A stretch of 64,000 nucleotides of DNA from Bacteroidota bacterium (GCA_019136655.1 JAGVTU010000027.1:1-64000); one strand, 5' to 3'; positions 46,644-56,709 are shown, counted from the stretch's first letter. Numbers and translations: made by a program. Notes: a model not told the origin generated them from the letters alone.

Positions 46644-47378
46644 ATGAGTTTAACAACCGTAAGAAAATGGTATCCCAAAGCATTAACTTCTATTGATACC
46701 GTTAACCGTCTTTTAGACACCATCGAAAGAGAATTAGGTTTAAAACCGCATCAACTCATGCATGCTGACAGTATGTGCTGCGATGATGTGAATGCCATAC
46801 AGTATCCACCAAGAGCATATGAAATGTTAGGACCTTTTCATCTGGGTGGTTTAGATGGTTTTCCGTTTGCAGGGATTACCGGTATGAACGCCTTTGCACA
46901 CCACGTGCCCGAAGACGGTGCTGTGCTTGTGTTTTATGCGCCACATATTGGCATTACCAAAGACGGCAACATCGGAGAAATTCACCGAATTGGGCAGTCT
47001 TCCAACTCTGCATGTTGCGGGGCGGCTAAAGGTGCATTAGGAAAGTTATTAAACAATGAAATCATAGAAGGAAATGTTACCGATTTGGATTATCAGCAAA
47101 ACACCATCGAACAAATATTTTTAAAACAAGCCAACCGGATAAAAGCCGCATCCAATAAAATATTTGAAGCTACGGAAGTAATGTACGAAGCCATAGACAT
47201 GCGCATGGAGGAATTGGTAAAAAAAACTCATTATCCATGCAAGTATGTGTTGTTGGTTGGCGCTGTATTTATCAATGGAGATAAAGACATGGGCTCTTTC
47301 TGTGAGTATAAGAAATTTGATTGCCTGAATCTTGAAACAGGAGTTCGAGAAAGTTTATTGAAAGCGTATTATCAATAG
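46644..47378 (+). CDS. LCIB-like protein, candidate theta/beta-type carbonic anhydrase
   Basis: A 244-residue soluble protein that I match from memory to the LCIB/LCIC family, the low-CO2 carbonic anhydrases of green algae and diatoms with bacterial relatives. Diagnostic stretches are FHLGGLDGFPFAGITG (65-80), a His-His at 86-87, VFYAPHIGI (His101), RIGQSSNSACCGAA (Cys124-Cys125) and an upstream Cys45-Cys46-Asp-Asp. A Cys-His-Cys zinc site of the type described for the family can be built from these. No signal peptide, so cytosolic. It follows a bestrophin gene after a 250-base repeat-filled gap. Activity in bacterial members is not assured. Confidence 0.72.
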   Translation: MSLTTVRKWYPKALTSIDTVNRLLDTIERELGLKPHQLMHADSMCCDDVNAIQYPPRAYEMLGPFHLGGLDGFPFAGITGMNAFAHHVPEDGAVLVFYAPHIGITKDGNIGEIHRIGQSSNSACCGAAKGALGKLLNNEIIEGNVTDLDYQQNTIEQIFLKQANRIKAASNKIFEATEVMYEAIDMRMEELVKKTHYPCKYVLLVGAVFINGDKDMGSFCEYKKFDCLNLETGVRESLLKAYYQ

Positions 47379-47487
47379 CAATAAATTTTAGTCTCATTCG
47401 AAAATTTACAATGAAGAGTGGAAACCCAATTTTATCGCTTACTCTTACTGCTGATACACCGAAATAATAAAGGGCGAAGCCTATTTG

Positions 47488-47712
47488 ATTTAAGTCCCCT
47501 TCAGCCTTCTTGTAAAATCAACAAATGCAGGACGGAAGTCTGTAAACATAGGCATTACACTCAATTTATAGTCAACCGCTGTTCAAATCATTTATAACAG
47601 AGATAAAATTTTTTACTGAAAATAACATTTGAATTTACTACTCAGCTCATCAGTGCAAATACAAAACTCACTGCACGGATTGTGAAACCTTGAAAGGTTA
47701 GTTTGAAGAATA
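47488..47712. repeat. 225-bp dispersed repeat, copy 1
   Basis: This block matches 56772-56998 over its full length in the same orientation with scattered differences. It ends in a short palindrome (AACCTT-GA-AAGGTT) near one side. On the minus strand both copies encode the same last 30 or so residues of a possible protein (ending in FVDFT-R/K-RLK-x-T and a stop near 47490). The rest of the 47379-47849 gap shows nothing recognised. Confidence 0.9.
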
Positions 47713-47849
47713 AAAATGCGTTAAAGTGTCCACTACTGTTTTTGAAGAATCATTTCTGCTAAACCTGCAATTGATTAAAACAAAAGCGGAAATAGCAGTG
47801 AAATTACTTTCATTGTCAAAACTGAATTTTAAAACAGAGTGTATATCAC

Positions 47850-50800
47850 TTATGCTTTTGAAGTATTCCATTTCAAAGCCATTTTCTTTTCATTCCTTTC
47901 AGCTTTTTTTCTTGCTGATCTTTCTTTTATGCGATCCACAGCCAGATAAGTAACCGGCACAATGAGCAATGTTAAAATCATGGAACTGGTAAGTCCGCCA
48001 ATCAGCACCCAGGCAAGTCCGTTCTTCCACTCAGAACCTGCTCCTGTTGCAACAGCAATCGGAATCATTGCTATGACCATTGCAATGGTAGTCATCAGAA
48101 TAGGCCGAAAACGTTCCATTGTTCCTTCTACCAGTGCATCAAAACTGCTCTTTCCTTCTGACTTCAGATGATTGGTGAAGTCCACAATCAATATTGCATT
48201 TTTGATAACCAGACCTACAAGCATAATCAATCCCAACATACCGAATATACTCAGGTTGGTCATGGTTAATGCCAATGCAAGGAATGCACCAATCATTGCC
48301 ACCGGCACAGAGAACATCACCACAAAAGGATACACATAGTTGTCGTATAATGCAACCATAATGAGATATACAAGAATTATTGAACCCATCAACGCTACCA
48401 GCAAACTGGTAAAACCTTCTTTTTGATTTTTTACATCACCGGCTGCAGCAATGTTAACACCTGCAGGCAAATCCATTTTTTTAAATGCAGCCTGTATTTC
48501 ATTACCCACAGTACCTACAGGACGGCCCACTACCTGTGATGTAATAGTTACTGTTGGCACCTTATCTTTTCGCTCTTATGTAGTTGGACCTGTAGAAGGT
48601 TCAACAGAAGCAAACTGACTTAGTTTAATCAAGTCGCCTTTTGAATTTTGAAAACTTAAATTACTTACATCGTTCATATTGCTTCGGTCGAACTGGTCAA
48701 GCTGCACTCTGATGGGATACTCTTCATCACCTACTAAAAATTTGCTTTTGTCGTTTCCTGCAAAAGCATTTTGCATGGTTGCTCCTACTACATCCAATGA
48801 CAAATTCAATTCTGCCAGTTTATCTCTGTCCACCTTAATTGATACTTCCGGACTTCCACCTTCCATAGAAGCTTTTATTTCGGAAGTGCCGGGAACACTT
48901 GCCATGATGGCTTTTACTCTCTCACCAACAGCCAAAACAGTATCGAGATTGGCTCCCTGCACCTGAAACTGTATGGGTGCTGATGCACTGCCTGAAATCA
49001 TACTTACAGGAGTTGCTGTAATCTTTGCACCGGGAATTGTCTCCTGAATTTTCACTTTTATTTGTGCTGCATAGTCACTGGACGACAACGTTCTTTTTTC
49101 TCTCGGCACCAGCTTTACATTTATCTGAGAAAAATATGCACTGGTAGCTGCGCTGCTTTTCCCTGACGATGCACCTACTGTTGTGAATACATTTGTTACT
49201 GCAGGATCACTTAAAAGCTCTTTCTCTATTTTTTGGGTGAGAAAATTAGTTTGTATCAGAGGAGTTTCTTTTGGCATTTCAGCCTGTATCTGAAATTCTC
49301 CATTATCACCATTGGATGCAAATTCAAAGCCTATCATACCACTGCCTATGAGGGTAAATGAAGCAATTACCAACGCTATGATAGAAGTAAATGTAATTCG
49401 CTTGTGATGTAATGCCCATTCCAAAATTCCTTTAAAAAAATTCTGAAAAGATTTGATTGTGTTTTCAAACCATATCAGCGGCTTATCTCTTAGCTTATCA
49501 GGATTGAGATGTGAGAGTTTTGTGAATCTGCTTGCAAGCCAGGGCGTCAATGTGAATGAAACCAGCCAGCTGATTAATGTAGCTGCAACAACTACAATTG
49601 AAAACTGAAACAACAAATCAGATATGATACCTTTTACAAAAACAATTGGGAGGAATACAGCCACAATTACCAGTGTAATGGATGTAACTGAAATACCAAT
49701 TTCTTTCCAAGTGCCAACAGCAGCATCCCAAGCTGAACTGCCTTTCTCCATTCTCAGATGAATATTTTCAAGTACCACAATGCTGTCGTCCACCAGAATA
49801 CCAACTACCAGCGACAAACCCAGTAAACTCATCAGGTTTAACGAAAACCCAAATGCTGCCATCACTGCAAATGTGGATATGATTGAAACAGGAACTGCAA
49901 TCATCACAATCAATGCATTTCTGATATTATGCAAAAAGAACAACATGATGATGGCCACCAGTATCACTGCCAATATCAAATCATGAATCACAGAATTTGC
50001 AGCTTCCTTGGTAAAATCGGCACTGTCGTTCGAAATATTGAAATGTACATTGGCTGCGCTGTACTGCTTTTCTATCTGTGCTAATCTTTCTTTCACCTCT
50101 TTGCTGATACCAACCGTATTACCTTCTTTTGTTTTTACAATTGAGATACCAATAGAAGGAATACCATTTACTCTTGTCAAAGTAGTTGCTTCTTCTTTTG
50201 AATCATAAATATCAGCAACATCTTTAAGCAATACCTGGCTGCCATCAGACGCAGTGGATACTGCAAGATTACTAAGTTCATTGAGGCTTGTAAGTTTTCC
50301 GCTCAGGCGGATGGATACATCCTGCTGTGTATTTTTAATACTTCCTGTAGGGAAATTCAAATTTGCATTTGCAATTGCATTTGATACTTGAAGTATGGAA
50401 ATATTGTAAAACTTGAGTTTCTCATTCTTTACATTAATTTTAATCTCCCGCTTTTCACCTCCGGTGATATCAACTTTGGCAACACCGTCAATACGACCTA
50501 ATTCAGGTTTAATTGTTTTATCCAGCAAGTCAGTAAACTCCCGTTCATCCATATCCGATGATGCACCAATACGCATGATTGGTAATTCATCCAGTGAAAA
50601 TTTACCCAGGCTTGGGTCTTTAGCTGATGCAGGCAACTCCGACTTAATGGTATTTACCTTGCGTTGTGCATCCTGTAATGCAATGTCAACATCGGTTCCA
50701 TATTTCAGATTAACGGTAACTACTGAAACACCTTCCTGCGAAATGGATTGTGTGTTATCCAGATTTTCTATATCAGAAACTGCTTCTTCAATTTTTTTGG

Positions 50801-50990
50801 TTACTGATGTTTCCACTTCATTAGGTCCTGCACCAGGATAAATGGTTGTGATGCTGATAACCGGTGTGCTCAGCTTTGGCAACAACTCATAGGTTAGCGT
50901 GTTGTAGCCAACCAGTCCCAACAACACCAGTATACTGAATATAACTACTACCAGTGTGGGGCGCTTAACGGATATACTTGAAATGCTCAT
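47850..50990 (-). pseudogene. RND efflux pump (HAE1/AcrB type), interrupted by an in-frame TAA
   Basis: The full frame is 1,046 codons, the normal length of a trimeric RND drug/solvent pump. Codons 1-804 cover helices 1-7 and both porter loops up to FASVEPSTGPTT; then a TAA at 48576-48578; then the same frame continues ERKDKVPTVTITSQVVGRP through helices 8-12 to the stop. A Leu codon TTA would need one base change to become TAA. Everything on both sides is intact, including LVVGILVDDSIVVLENIHLRME and the matching VGLVIKNAILIVDF. It lies downstream of its adaptor and TolC genes. Recent null, sequencing error or suppression are all possible. Confidence 0.88.
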
Positions 50991-51022
50991 AAGAATATTT
51001 TTATTTTTTTAAGGATGAAAGT

Positions 51023-52114
51023 TTACTCTACTACACGAACTCTGGTACCTGTCTGAAGATTGATTTGTCCTGATGTAACTACTTTCTCTGTTGCACTAAG
51101 ACCTTTCAGCACCACTAAGCGGTCGCCACTCTGATTTTGAACTTCAATATTTTTCAGAGAAACAGTGCTGTCGTTATTCAACACAAACACCTGTGCATTC
51201 TGAATACTTCCTACAATTGCCTGACGAGGTATAAATAACTTTTTACTGTTATCTTTATTGGCAGTGCTGAATTTTGCAATACCAAACATACCTGCTTTGA
51301 GCGGACACTCTTTACTGTTGGGAACCTCTACTTCTACATCATATTTTCTTCCTGCATCAGCCTGAACACTTATTAAACTGATTGTACCGCTGAACAAATG
51401 ATCGGGGTAAACCTCTGTTTTGATAGATACAGGTTGTCCTTTCTTCAGTTTAATAACATCCTGTTCATCCACTCTTACCACCATTTTCAATTTTGAAATA
51501 TCCACCACACTTCCCAATTCCATTCCCGGTGAAGCAAAACTTCCCTGCTCCACTTTCACTTTGCTCACAAAACCCGACATAGGTGAATGTATGTTGGTAT
51601 ATTTCATCTGCTGCTGAATATTTTTCATATCGGTACGTGCTTTCTCCACACTCAATGCCACATCCTCATATTGCTTTTGACTGATGGCACCTGCTTCTGC
51701 CAAACGTTCATATCGTTCTTTATTTTTAATAGCATTATTATAAGTGGCCTGCGCTGAGGCTAAACTTGCCTGAAGAGAAGTTGGGTCAATTTGTGCTACG
51801 ATTTGCCCTGCGCTGATACTTTGGCCTTCGTGAATGTTGAGTTTAATAATTGAGCCCTGTGCTTCTGCAATCAGAGGCAATGTTTGTCTTGCTTCAAAAG
51901 AGCCTGTCAGTTCAATATTGTCATCCATTGCTTTCAATTCTACAGAAGCAATTTTCACCGGTATGGCAGATGCCTCTCGCGGAACAGCATTTGCCCTTGC
52001 TTCAATTTTTCTTTTGTTGTTGAATAATGTAACTGCTATGGCTATTACCAGTATTGAAATTACAGCAACAGGAATTATCAGTTTTGATTTTTTATTCTTT
52101 TTAAGATTTTCCAT
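51023..52114 (-). CDS. RND efflux periplasmic adaptor (membrane fusion) protein
   Basis: A 363-residue HlyD/AcrA-type protein. An N-terminal membrane anchor (LIIPVAVISILVIAIAVTLF) is followed by a lipoyl-like half (LIAEAQGSIIKLNIHEGQSISAGQIVAQID), a helical hairpin (ASAQATYNNAIKNKERYERLAEAGAISQKQYED), and beta-barrel segments (MSGFVSKVKVEQGSFASPG; VRVDEQDVIKLKKGQPVSI). It links the inner-membrane pump to the TolC channel. It lies 32 bases upstream of the pump and 26 after the TolC gene. Confidence 0.94.
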   Translation of the reverse strand: MENLKKNKKSKLIIPVAVISILVIAIAVTLFNNKRKIEARANAVPREASAIPVKIASVELKAMDDNIELTGSFEARQTLPLIAEAQGSIIKLNIHEGQSISAGQIVAQIDPTSLQASLASAQATYNNAIKNKERYERLAEAGAISQKQYEDVALSVEKARTDMKNIQQQMKYTNIHSPMSGFVSKVKVEQGSFASPGMELGSVVDISKLKMVVRVDEQDVIKLKKGQPVSIKTEVYPDHLFSGTISLISVQADAGRKYDVEVEVPNSKECPLKAGMFGIAKFSTANKDNSKKLFIPRQAIVGSIQNAQVFVLNNDSTVSLKNIEVQNQSGDRLVVLKGLSATEKVVTSGQINLQTGTRVRVVE

Positions 52115-52140
52115 TTTATAGTTGAATATATTTTTAATGA

Positions 52141-53493
52141 TTAATTTTTGTTTGACAGGTCTTTGATTAGCTGACTCAGCTGTCCACTTGCTTTCATTGT
52201 TTCCAGTTCAGCAAGATGAGTTTGCAGCATTGCTGTAAGAAACTGCGACTGAGCTTCACGCAAACTGTTTTCAGCATTTATTAATTCCGATAAATCTGAT
52301 ACCCCTTCTGTGTATGATAGCTTTGCAACATTGTATAAATCTTCCGCAAGTTTCATGTTCTGTGTTTGAGCTTCAAAAACTTTTTGATTCTGGTTAAGAT
52401 TGTTGGTAGCTGTCCGGTATTGGGTTTCAATATTTTTTTCTGTGTAGGCTTTGCTGAGCTCAAGTTGTTTCATGGAAATTTTGCTCTGAGCAACCTGATT
52501 ACGTTTTTTAAAACTGTCAAAAATCGGAATACTCAGATTCAGACTATAATATCCTGATGTAATACCGGTGGTAGCATTGTTGTCAAACAATTTTTCAGTT
52601 TGCCACTGACGGCCGTAATTGGCAGAAAAAGTAAGAGTGGGTTTATAGCCCGACTGAATATTCTTTGTATTTAACTCTTGCAAACGGATTTGCTTGTCAA
52701 TAATATTCAAATCAGTGTTAGCAGCCAGATTTAATTGTCCGGATAGAGCTATTTTTTCTGATTCTCCGGGAGCAGTAACTACAATGGGTTGATTCAAATC
52801 GATATTCATCAATAGTTTGAAGTTGTCAATTACCTTTTCATAATCATTCTCTGCATTTGAAAGTTGGGTTCTCATATTGGTGAGGTTTACTTTCAATTGT
52901 TCAACATCCACTTTTTTGGCAATACCTTCTTTAAACTGAAGGCTGGTGATGTCCAACAGTTTTTCTGTTCTGTCTATATTGCCTGCATAAAGTTCTTTTT
53001 GTTTCTCGGCTAACTGAATCTGTATATAAAGACTTGCCATGTTGTATATCAAATCTTCTTTAGACTGAAAAGTCTGTAATTCATACAACCCCTGACTTTC
53101 TTTTGCAGCCTTCAGCCCTGTGATTATTGATGGATTGTAAATATTCTGGCTAAGCTGAACTGTGCCATTATACACGTATCGGGTTCCAAACTTTACAGGT
53201 ATGGTTGTGCCCGGTTGCCCCATCAATTCTCCCGGCAGCAGTTGTGATGCCTGCTTATAGTTGTCTGTACCACCGGCACTGCCAGTAATTTGCGGAAAGG
53301 CTGATGATCTTATTTCCTTAATCTTATAGCGATTAGTTGTTTCGTCTAACTCTGCACTTTTTAGCTGAGGATTATTTTTTACTGCATATCTAATGGCCTC
53401 TGTTAAGGAAAGTCGCAAAGTATCTTTTTGCTGCGCAAAAGTGGTACCGCCAAATAGAGTTACCGCTGCTAATGCTAACCAATATTTCTTCAT
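52141..53493 (-). CDS. TolC-family outer-membrane efflux channel
   Basis: A 450-residue protein with signal peptide (YWLALAAVTLFGGTTFA) and the two-fold OEP repeat: long helices (about 20-110 and 130-215, then 260-330 and 345-440) interrupted by strands such as YVYNGTVQLSQNIYNPS and GYYSLNLSIPIFDSF. It forms the trimeric exit duct for the RND pump. It is the first structural gene after the regulator at 53548, 54 bases away. Confidence 0.94.
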   Translation of the reverse strand: MKKYWLALAAVTLFGGTTFAQQKDTLRLSLTEAIRYAVKNNPQLKSAELDETTNRYKIKEIRSSAFPQITGSAGGTDNYKQASQLLPGELMGQPGTTIPVKFGTRYVYNGTVQLSQNIYNPSIITGLKAAKESQGLYELQTFQSKEDLIYNMASLYIQIQLAEKQKELYAGNIDRTEKLLDITSLQFKEGIAKKVDVEQLKVNLTNMRTQLSNAENDYEKVIDNFKLLMNIDLNQPIVVTAPGESEKIALSGQLNLAANTDLNIIDKQIRLQELNTKNIQSGYKPTLTFSANYGRQWQTEKLFDNNATTGITSGYYSLNLSIPIFDSFKKRNQVAQSKISMKQLELSKAYTEKNIETQYRTATNNLNQNQKVFEAQTQNMKLAEDLYNVAKLSYTEGVSDLSELINAENSLREAQSQFLTAMLQTHLAELETMKASGQLSQLIKDLSNKN

Positions 53494-53547
53494 ATGTTTA
53501 ATATGTTTAGTTTGTTCACGTGTTACTGAACTTAAATGATAAAAAAA

Positions 53548-54000
53548 TTATTTAATCTTTTCTGTGTACACTTTGTGTAAAGCGCTTAGAAATTCTGTCA
53601 TTTCTTTGAGAGCTTCGTTAAACTCTTTTGTTTTCTTGCTACGTTGTGCCAATATTCTCTGATTAAGGTTTCTGTACTTTTCCAATCCACCAAAATGTCT
53701 GGATGCAGTATCCTTCCATTTATGTATAGGCACATAAAAATATCTTTTTCTGTCGCCAATTTTAGTTTTGTATTCCATTCTGTTTGTAGCAAGCAGGTGA
53801 CTGATGGCCTGGCTGGTACCGCTTTTGCTCAACCCCAGCGTATCCTGAATCTGATTAAAACTCAGTTCCGTTTCATCAGCTACATTTAACAAAGCAAGAA
53901 TCTTAGCCATAGCAGGTTGCAGGTTGGTTTGTTCCATAAACACTGCATACTGTTCCACCAATTCCACCTGTTCCTTAGTTAGTTTAATTTTCTCTGACAT
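53548..54000 (-). CDS. GbsR/MarR-family transcriptional regulator
   Basis: About 150 residues from the ATG at 54000. A winged helix (about 30-90: LALLNVADETELSFNQIQDTLGLSKSGTSQAISHLLATNRMEYKT) is followed by a helical dimerisation tail, the GbsR-like layout. Such proteins usually repress neighbouring transport genes and release DNA when a ligand binds. It is the first gene of the efflux operon and has a strong promoter just upstream (54022-54052). Confidence 0.9.
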   Translation of the reverse strand: MSEKIKLTKEQVELVEQYAVFMEQTNLQPAMAKILALLNVADETELSFNQIQDTLGLSKSGTSQAISHLLATNRMEYKTKIGDRKRYFYVPIHKWKDTASRHFGGLEKYRNLNQRILAQRSKKTKEFNEALKEMTEFLSALHKVYTEKIK

Positions 54001-54021
54001 AATTTTTCTTATTTGATGGCA

Positions 54022-54052
54022 CAAAGATAAGCAGGTTTTTTTGGTTCACAAA
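54022..54052 (-). promoter_or_regulatory. Bacteroidota-type promoter of the efflux operon
   Basis: Minus-strand TTTG, 19 bases, TATCTTTG: an exact match to the TTTG / TAnnTTTG pattern. The -7 element ends about 21 bases before the regulator's start codon. Confidence 0.75.
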
Positions 54053-54200
54053 ATACTGAACTTAGTAGTTTTGTAAGAATTTTGTCAAATCTGAAATAAG
54101 AAAACAAATCATTCATAAAGTAAGATTGAGTGCTATGTTTCGGAAATTCAGTTGGAATACCCATTCCACGTATCGAGTTAATTTAACTTTCAAAATCTGA

Positions 54201-54779
54201 CTAATCAAAGTCTTCTCGTATATCTTCTATTTTGTTTTTAATCTTTCTTAACCCAAAAGCTAAAACAATTTGCACCATTCCAAACATCAACAGACCCATT
54301 CCTATCCAATATATTATTGCAACACTTGTTATTATAGGATTCCATAACAGAATGAGCGAAGTGATAACTCCCAAAATTCCAAAAGTTAACACCCATCCCC
54401 AGTTTTTTACATGATATTTCTTAAGATCAATTGAGTTGGTTATCTCCATGATAGAGCGAAACAGCAACCAGAAACCAATATAATAACACAAAACCAATCC
54501 GGTTACTCCGGGAAGCAATGACAGATGCAATCCCAGTATAAGTGTAATAATTCCTCCTGTTAAATACCAGCCCCAGTTTTTGAGATTTTTTCGGTTTGAA
54601 ACACTATATGCAATTTCCGAAATACCACCTATCACAAATCCAAAACTGATAACCCATGCCAGCGCTAAAAAAGAAGTAAGGGGTGTAAAGAAAACCCAGA
54701 TACTAAGAAGGATAAACATAATTCCGGTAATCAATAACAGATACCAGTAATTTAAACGATTTTCGATTTTACTTTTCAT
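54201..54779 (-). CDS. HdeD-family membrane protein (DUF308)
   Basis: A 192-residue protein with six predicted helices and the repeated unit of the HdeD/DUF308 family (LLLITGIMFILLSIWVFFTPLTSFLALAWVIS; NWGWYLTGGIITLILGLHLSLLPG; NWGWVLTFGILGVITSLILLWNP). In enterics HdeD is tied to acid resistance at high cell density; the role here is unknown. It is a separate gene from the efflux operon and lies inside the repeat-bounded 9-kb block. Confidence 0.9.
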   Translation of the reverse strand: MKSKIENRLNYWYLLLITGIMFILLSIWVFFTPLTSFLALAWVISFGFVIGGISEIAYSVSNRKNLKNWGWYLTGGIITLILGLHLSLLPGVTGLVLCYYIGFWLLFRSIMEITNSIDLKKYHVKNWGWVLTFGILGVITSLILLWNPIITSVAIIYWIGMGLLMFGMVQIVLAFGLRKIKNKIEDIREDFD

Positions 54780-54887
54780 TTTCTTTAGTGTTAAATTTTT
54801 ATAATGAATAATATTTATAGAAGCTAAATGTCTTAGGAATTATTGATTTAAGTTTAATGGTTTTTTGATTTGTATTTTTTCTGAAAG

Positions 54888-54916
54888 AAAGCTGCCTCAA
54901 CAGAGGAGGCAGCTTC
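54888..54916 (-). terminator. Rho-independent terminator of the outer-membrane protein gene
   Basis: AGCTGCCTC / GAGGCAGCT form a 9-bp stem, and the T-rich TTTCTTTC follows on the minus strand. It lies about 30 bases past the stop at 54946. Confidence 0.75.
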
Positions 54917-54945
54917 TCGTCAACCCCTCTACCCTTATCAAATCA

Positions 54946-55599
54946 CTAAAATTTATATTTCAACCCTACCTGCACACCGGTTGTCATATTATGCGTGTCT
55001 GCTCTGCCTGAAATGAAGCCGGAATAATCCTCATTCTCTGCATTCGTAATGTCATAATCAAAGTGCAAACCTGTTTGCAGGAAAATGTTTTGAGATAATT
55101 TGAATTGTACACCGGCATTAACCATAGCACCTAAGGTTACATCCTCAAATCTGTCTTTGTTATCCACTGATCCGCTACTCTCATCATCAGAAAATTCAGC
55201 TTTGGTAAGTATGCTTACCTGTGGTCCAATTTTTCCGAAAAAAGATACCGGCTTTGATGCATCTGTATTGTACGAAAAATAAAATGGCATTTTCACATAC
55301 TCAAGTTCCTGATTTACTTCCAGACCTGACACTTCCCATTTTTCGCCCTGAAGCGAATAAAGTACATCCAGACCTATTCCGATATTATCGGTAAAGTTGT
55401 AACCTGCACCTATTCCAAAGTTTGAATTGAAGGTGGCTTTCTTTTCAATAGCGCTGTTGTCATTATCATCACTATTTTGCAGGAAGCTGAACTGAGGGGT
55501 TGCTTTCACACTTACTGAAAACCCCTGTTGTGCCATTGTGGTTGAAACGCTTCCTGAAATCATTGCAACAACCATTGCACTCATTAAAATCTTTCTCAT
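54946..55599 (-). CDS. Porin-family outer-membrane beta-barrel protein
   Basis: A 217-residue protein with signal peptide (MSAMVVAMISGSVSTTMA), then about eight amphipathic strands (FGIGAGYNFTDNIGIGLDVLYSLQG; QFKLSQNIFLQTGLHFDYDI) and a C-terminal Phe (VGLKYKF). It matches the PorT/OmpW-like eight-strand barrels of Bacteroidota. An acidic loop (DDESSGSVDNKDRFED) may face outward. A -7 element (TACTTTTG, 55668-55675) lies upstream. Ligand unknown. Confidence 0.88.
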   Translation of the reverse strand: MRKILMSAMVVAMISGSVSTTMAQQGFSVSVKATPQFSFLQNSDDNDNSAIEKKATFNSNFGIGAGYNFTDNIGIGLDVLYSLQGEKWEVSGLEVNQELEYVKMPFYFSYNTDASKPVSFFGKIGPQVSILTKAEFSDDESSGSVDNKDRFEDVTLGAMVNAGVQFKLSQNIFLQTGLHFDYDITNAENEDYSGFISGRADTHNMTTGVQVGLKYKF

Positions 55600-55667
55600 T
55601 TTTTTTAATTTATTTTGTTAAACTTTTTTCTGTCAAAACCAGAATGATTGATTGGAAATTGACGGGA

Positions 55668-55675
55668 CAAAAGTA
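55668..55675 (-). promoter_or_regulatory. -7 promoter element (outer-membrane protein)
   Basis: Minus-strand TACTTTTG fits TAnnTTTG, about 69 bases before the start at 55599. No clear -33 TTTG at the usual spacing. Confidence 0.4.
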
Positions 55676-55796
55676 CCCGCAGCAAACCCCTGAGAGAAGG
55701 GCTGGCATTCGGCATTATTGGTTTGAAAGTCGGAATCTGCAGTATATTTTATAAAATACCTTGTTGTTTTCCGCTCAAACTTCGGAATTACTTAAC

Positions 55797-56669
55797 TTAT
55801 AATCGGTTTAACCTGTAGGCCTTAGGAGATACTCCTTCCATACGTTTGAAAAACTTTCCGAAAGAAGACTGATCGCTGAAGTTTAACGCGTCTGAAATTT
55901 CAGCAATACTTTTAGAAGTAGTTCTTAATTGAATTTTAGCAGCCTGAACAAGCAGAGAATCTATTGTTTCACCTGCAGTACGTTTGCTCACTTCCTTAAC
56001 AGTTTCAGTAAGATGTTTGGAAGTTACAAACAGTGCATCAGCATAATATTTCAATTCTCTTTGTTCACGAAAATGTTTTTTTGCCAGTGCATAAAACTCT
56101 ATGGTTAAAATTTCTTTTCTTGTAAATTGCTGATTGTTCTCTAAAGCATACCGGGGAGCAAGAGCAGCTAATTCAAGAATGAAAATCATAAAAGTATATT
56201 TTACAATCTCCATTTTAAATGGATGATCATTTTCTGATATTCTTGTCTCCATTTGGTTAATCAGCTTCACTAAATTCTTCGCTACTGATTTTGGCAATGT
56301 CCACACCGGCTTGTGTTTGGTTGAATAATAATCCGTAACCTCCCAGAAACGATCAGGTAAATTCAACTGCGAAATGAATTCAGAAGTGTAAGCAACAATT
56401 TTCAGAACTGCATCCTTGCTGATGTACACACGCTCTTTTGCAGCATCAGGCGGAATAATCAGCAAATCTCCCTTCTTAAGATTTATTTTCTTGAGGTTAA
56501 TCATTGCGCCTGATTCACCCTCTTCAAATAAAACGAAGATGAAAAAATCATTGCGTACATTACTTCTGGCTATTAAGTCCTCCAGAATTATTCCTTTTGA
56601 AAAATCCAAAGTCAGAGCAAAGAAGTTCTCAGTGTTACTATTTGCTGTTTCGTTTTTGGAATTTTTCAT
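55797..56669 (-). CDS. AraC-family transcriptional regulator
   Basis: A 290-residue regulator: an N-terminal cupin-like sensor (IVLFEEGESGAM-type residues, DLLIIPPDAAKERVYI) and a C-terminal AraC domain with HTHs ALFVTSKHLTETVKEVSKRT and SIAEISDALNFSDQSSFGKFFKRMEGVSPKAYR. Its targets are unknown; the outer-membrane protein gene downstream on the same strand is one candidate. A perfect -7 element (TACCTTTG, 56710-56717) lies upstream. Confidence 0.92.
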   Translation of the reverse strand: MKNSKNETANSNTENFFALTLDFSKGIILEDLIARSNVRNDFFIFVLFEEGESGAMINLKKINLKKGDLLIIPPDAAKERVYISKDAVLKIVAYTSEFISQLNLPDRFWEVTDYYSTKHKPVWTLPKSVAKNLVKLINQMETRISENDHPFKMEIVKYTFMIFILELAALAPRYALENNQQFTRKEILTIEFYALAKKHFREQRELKYYADALFVTSKHLTETVKEVSKRTAGETIDSLLVQAAKIQLRTTSKSIAEISDALNFSDQSSFGKFFKRMEGVSPKAYRLNRL

Positions 56670-56709
56670 AATGACAACTTTGTATTAATTTAAAAGTGTA
56701 AAAAAAATA

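Noticed and set aside
47726..47953. 75-residue plus-strand frame
   Set aside because: It overlaps the conserved end of the RND pump gene on the other strand.
48576..48578. Two separate pump subunit genes instead of one interrupted gene
   Set aside because: Both parts are in one frame with only the TAA between them, the sequence across the stop matches a normal RND pump, and the second part has no proper start.
55500..55754. 84-residue plus-strand frame
   Set aside because: It is antisense to the signal-peptide region of the outer-membrane protein gene and its promoter.
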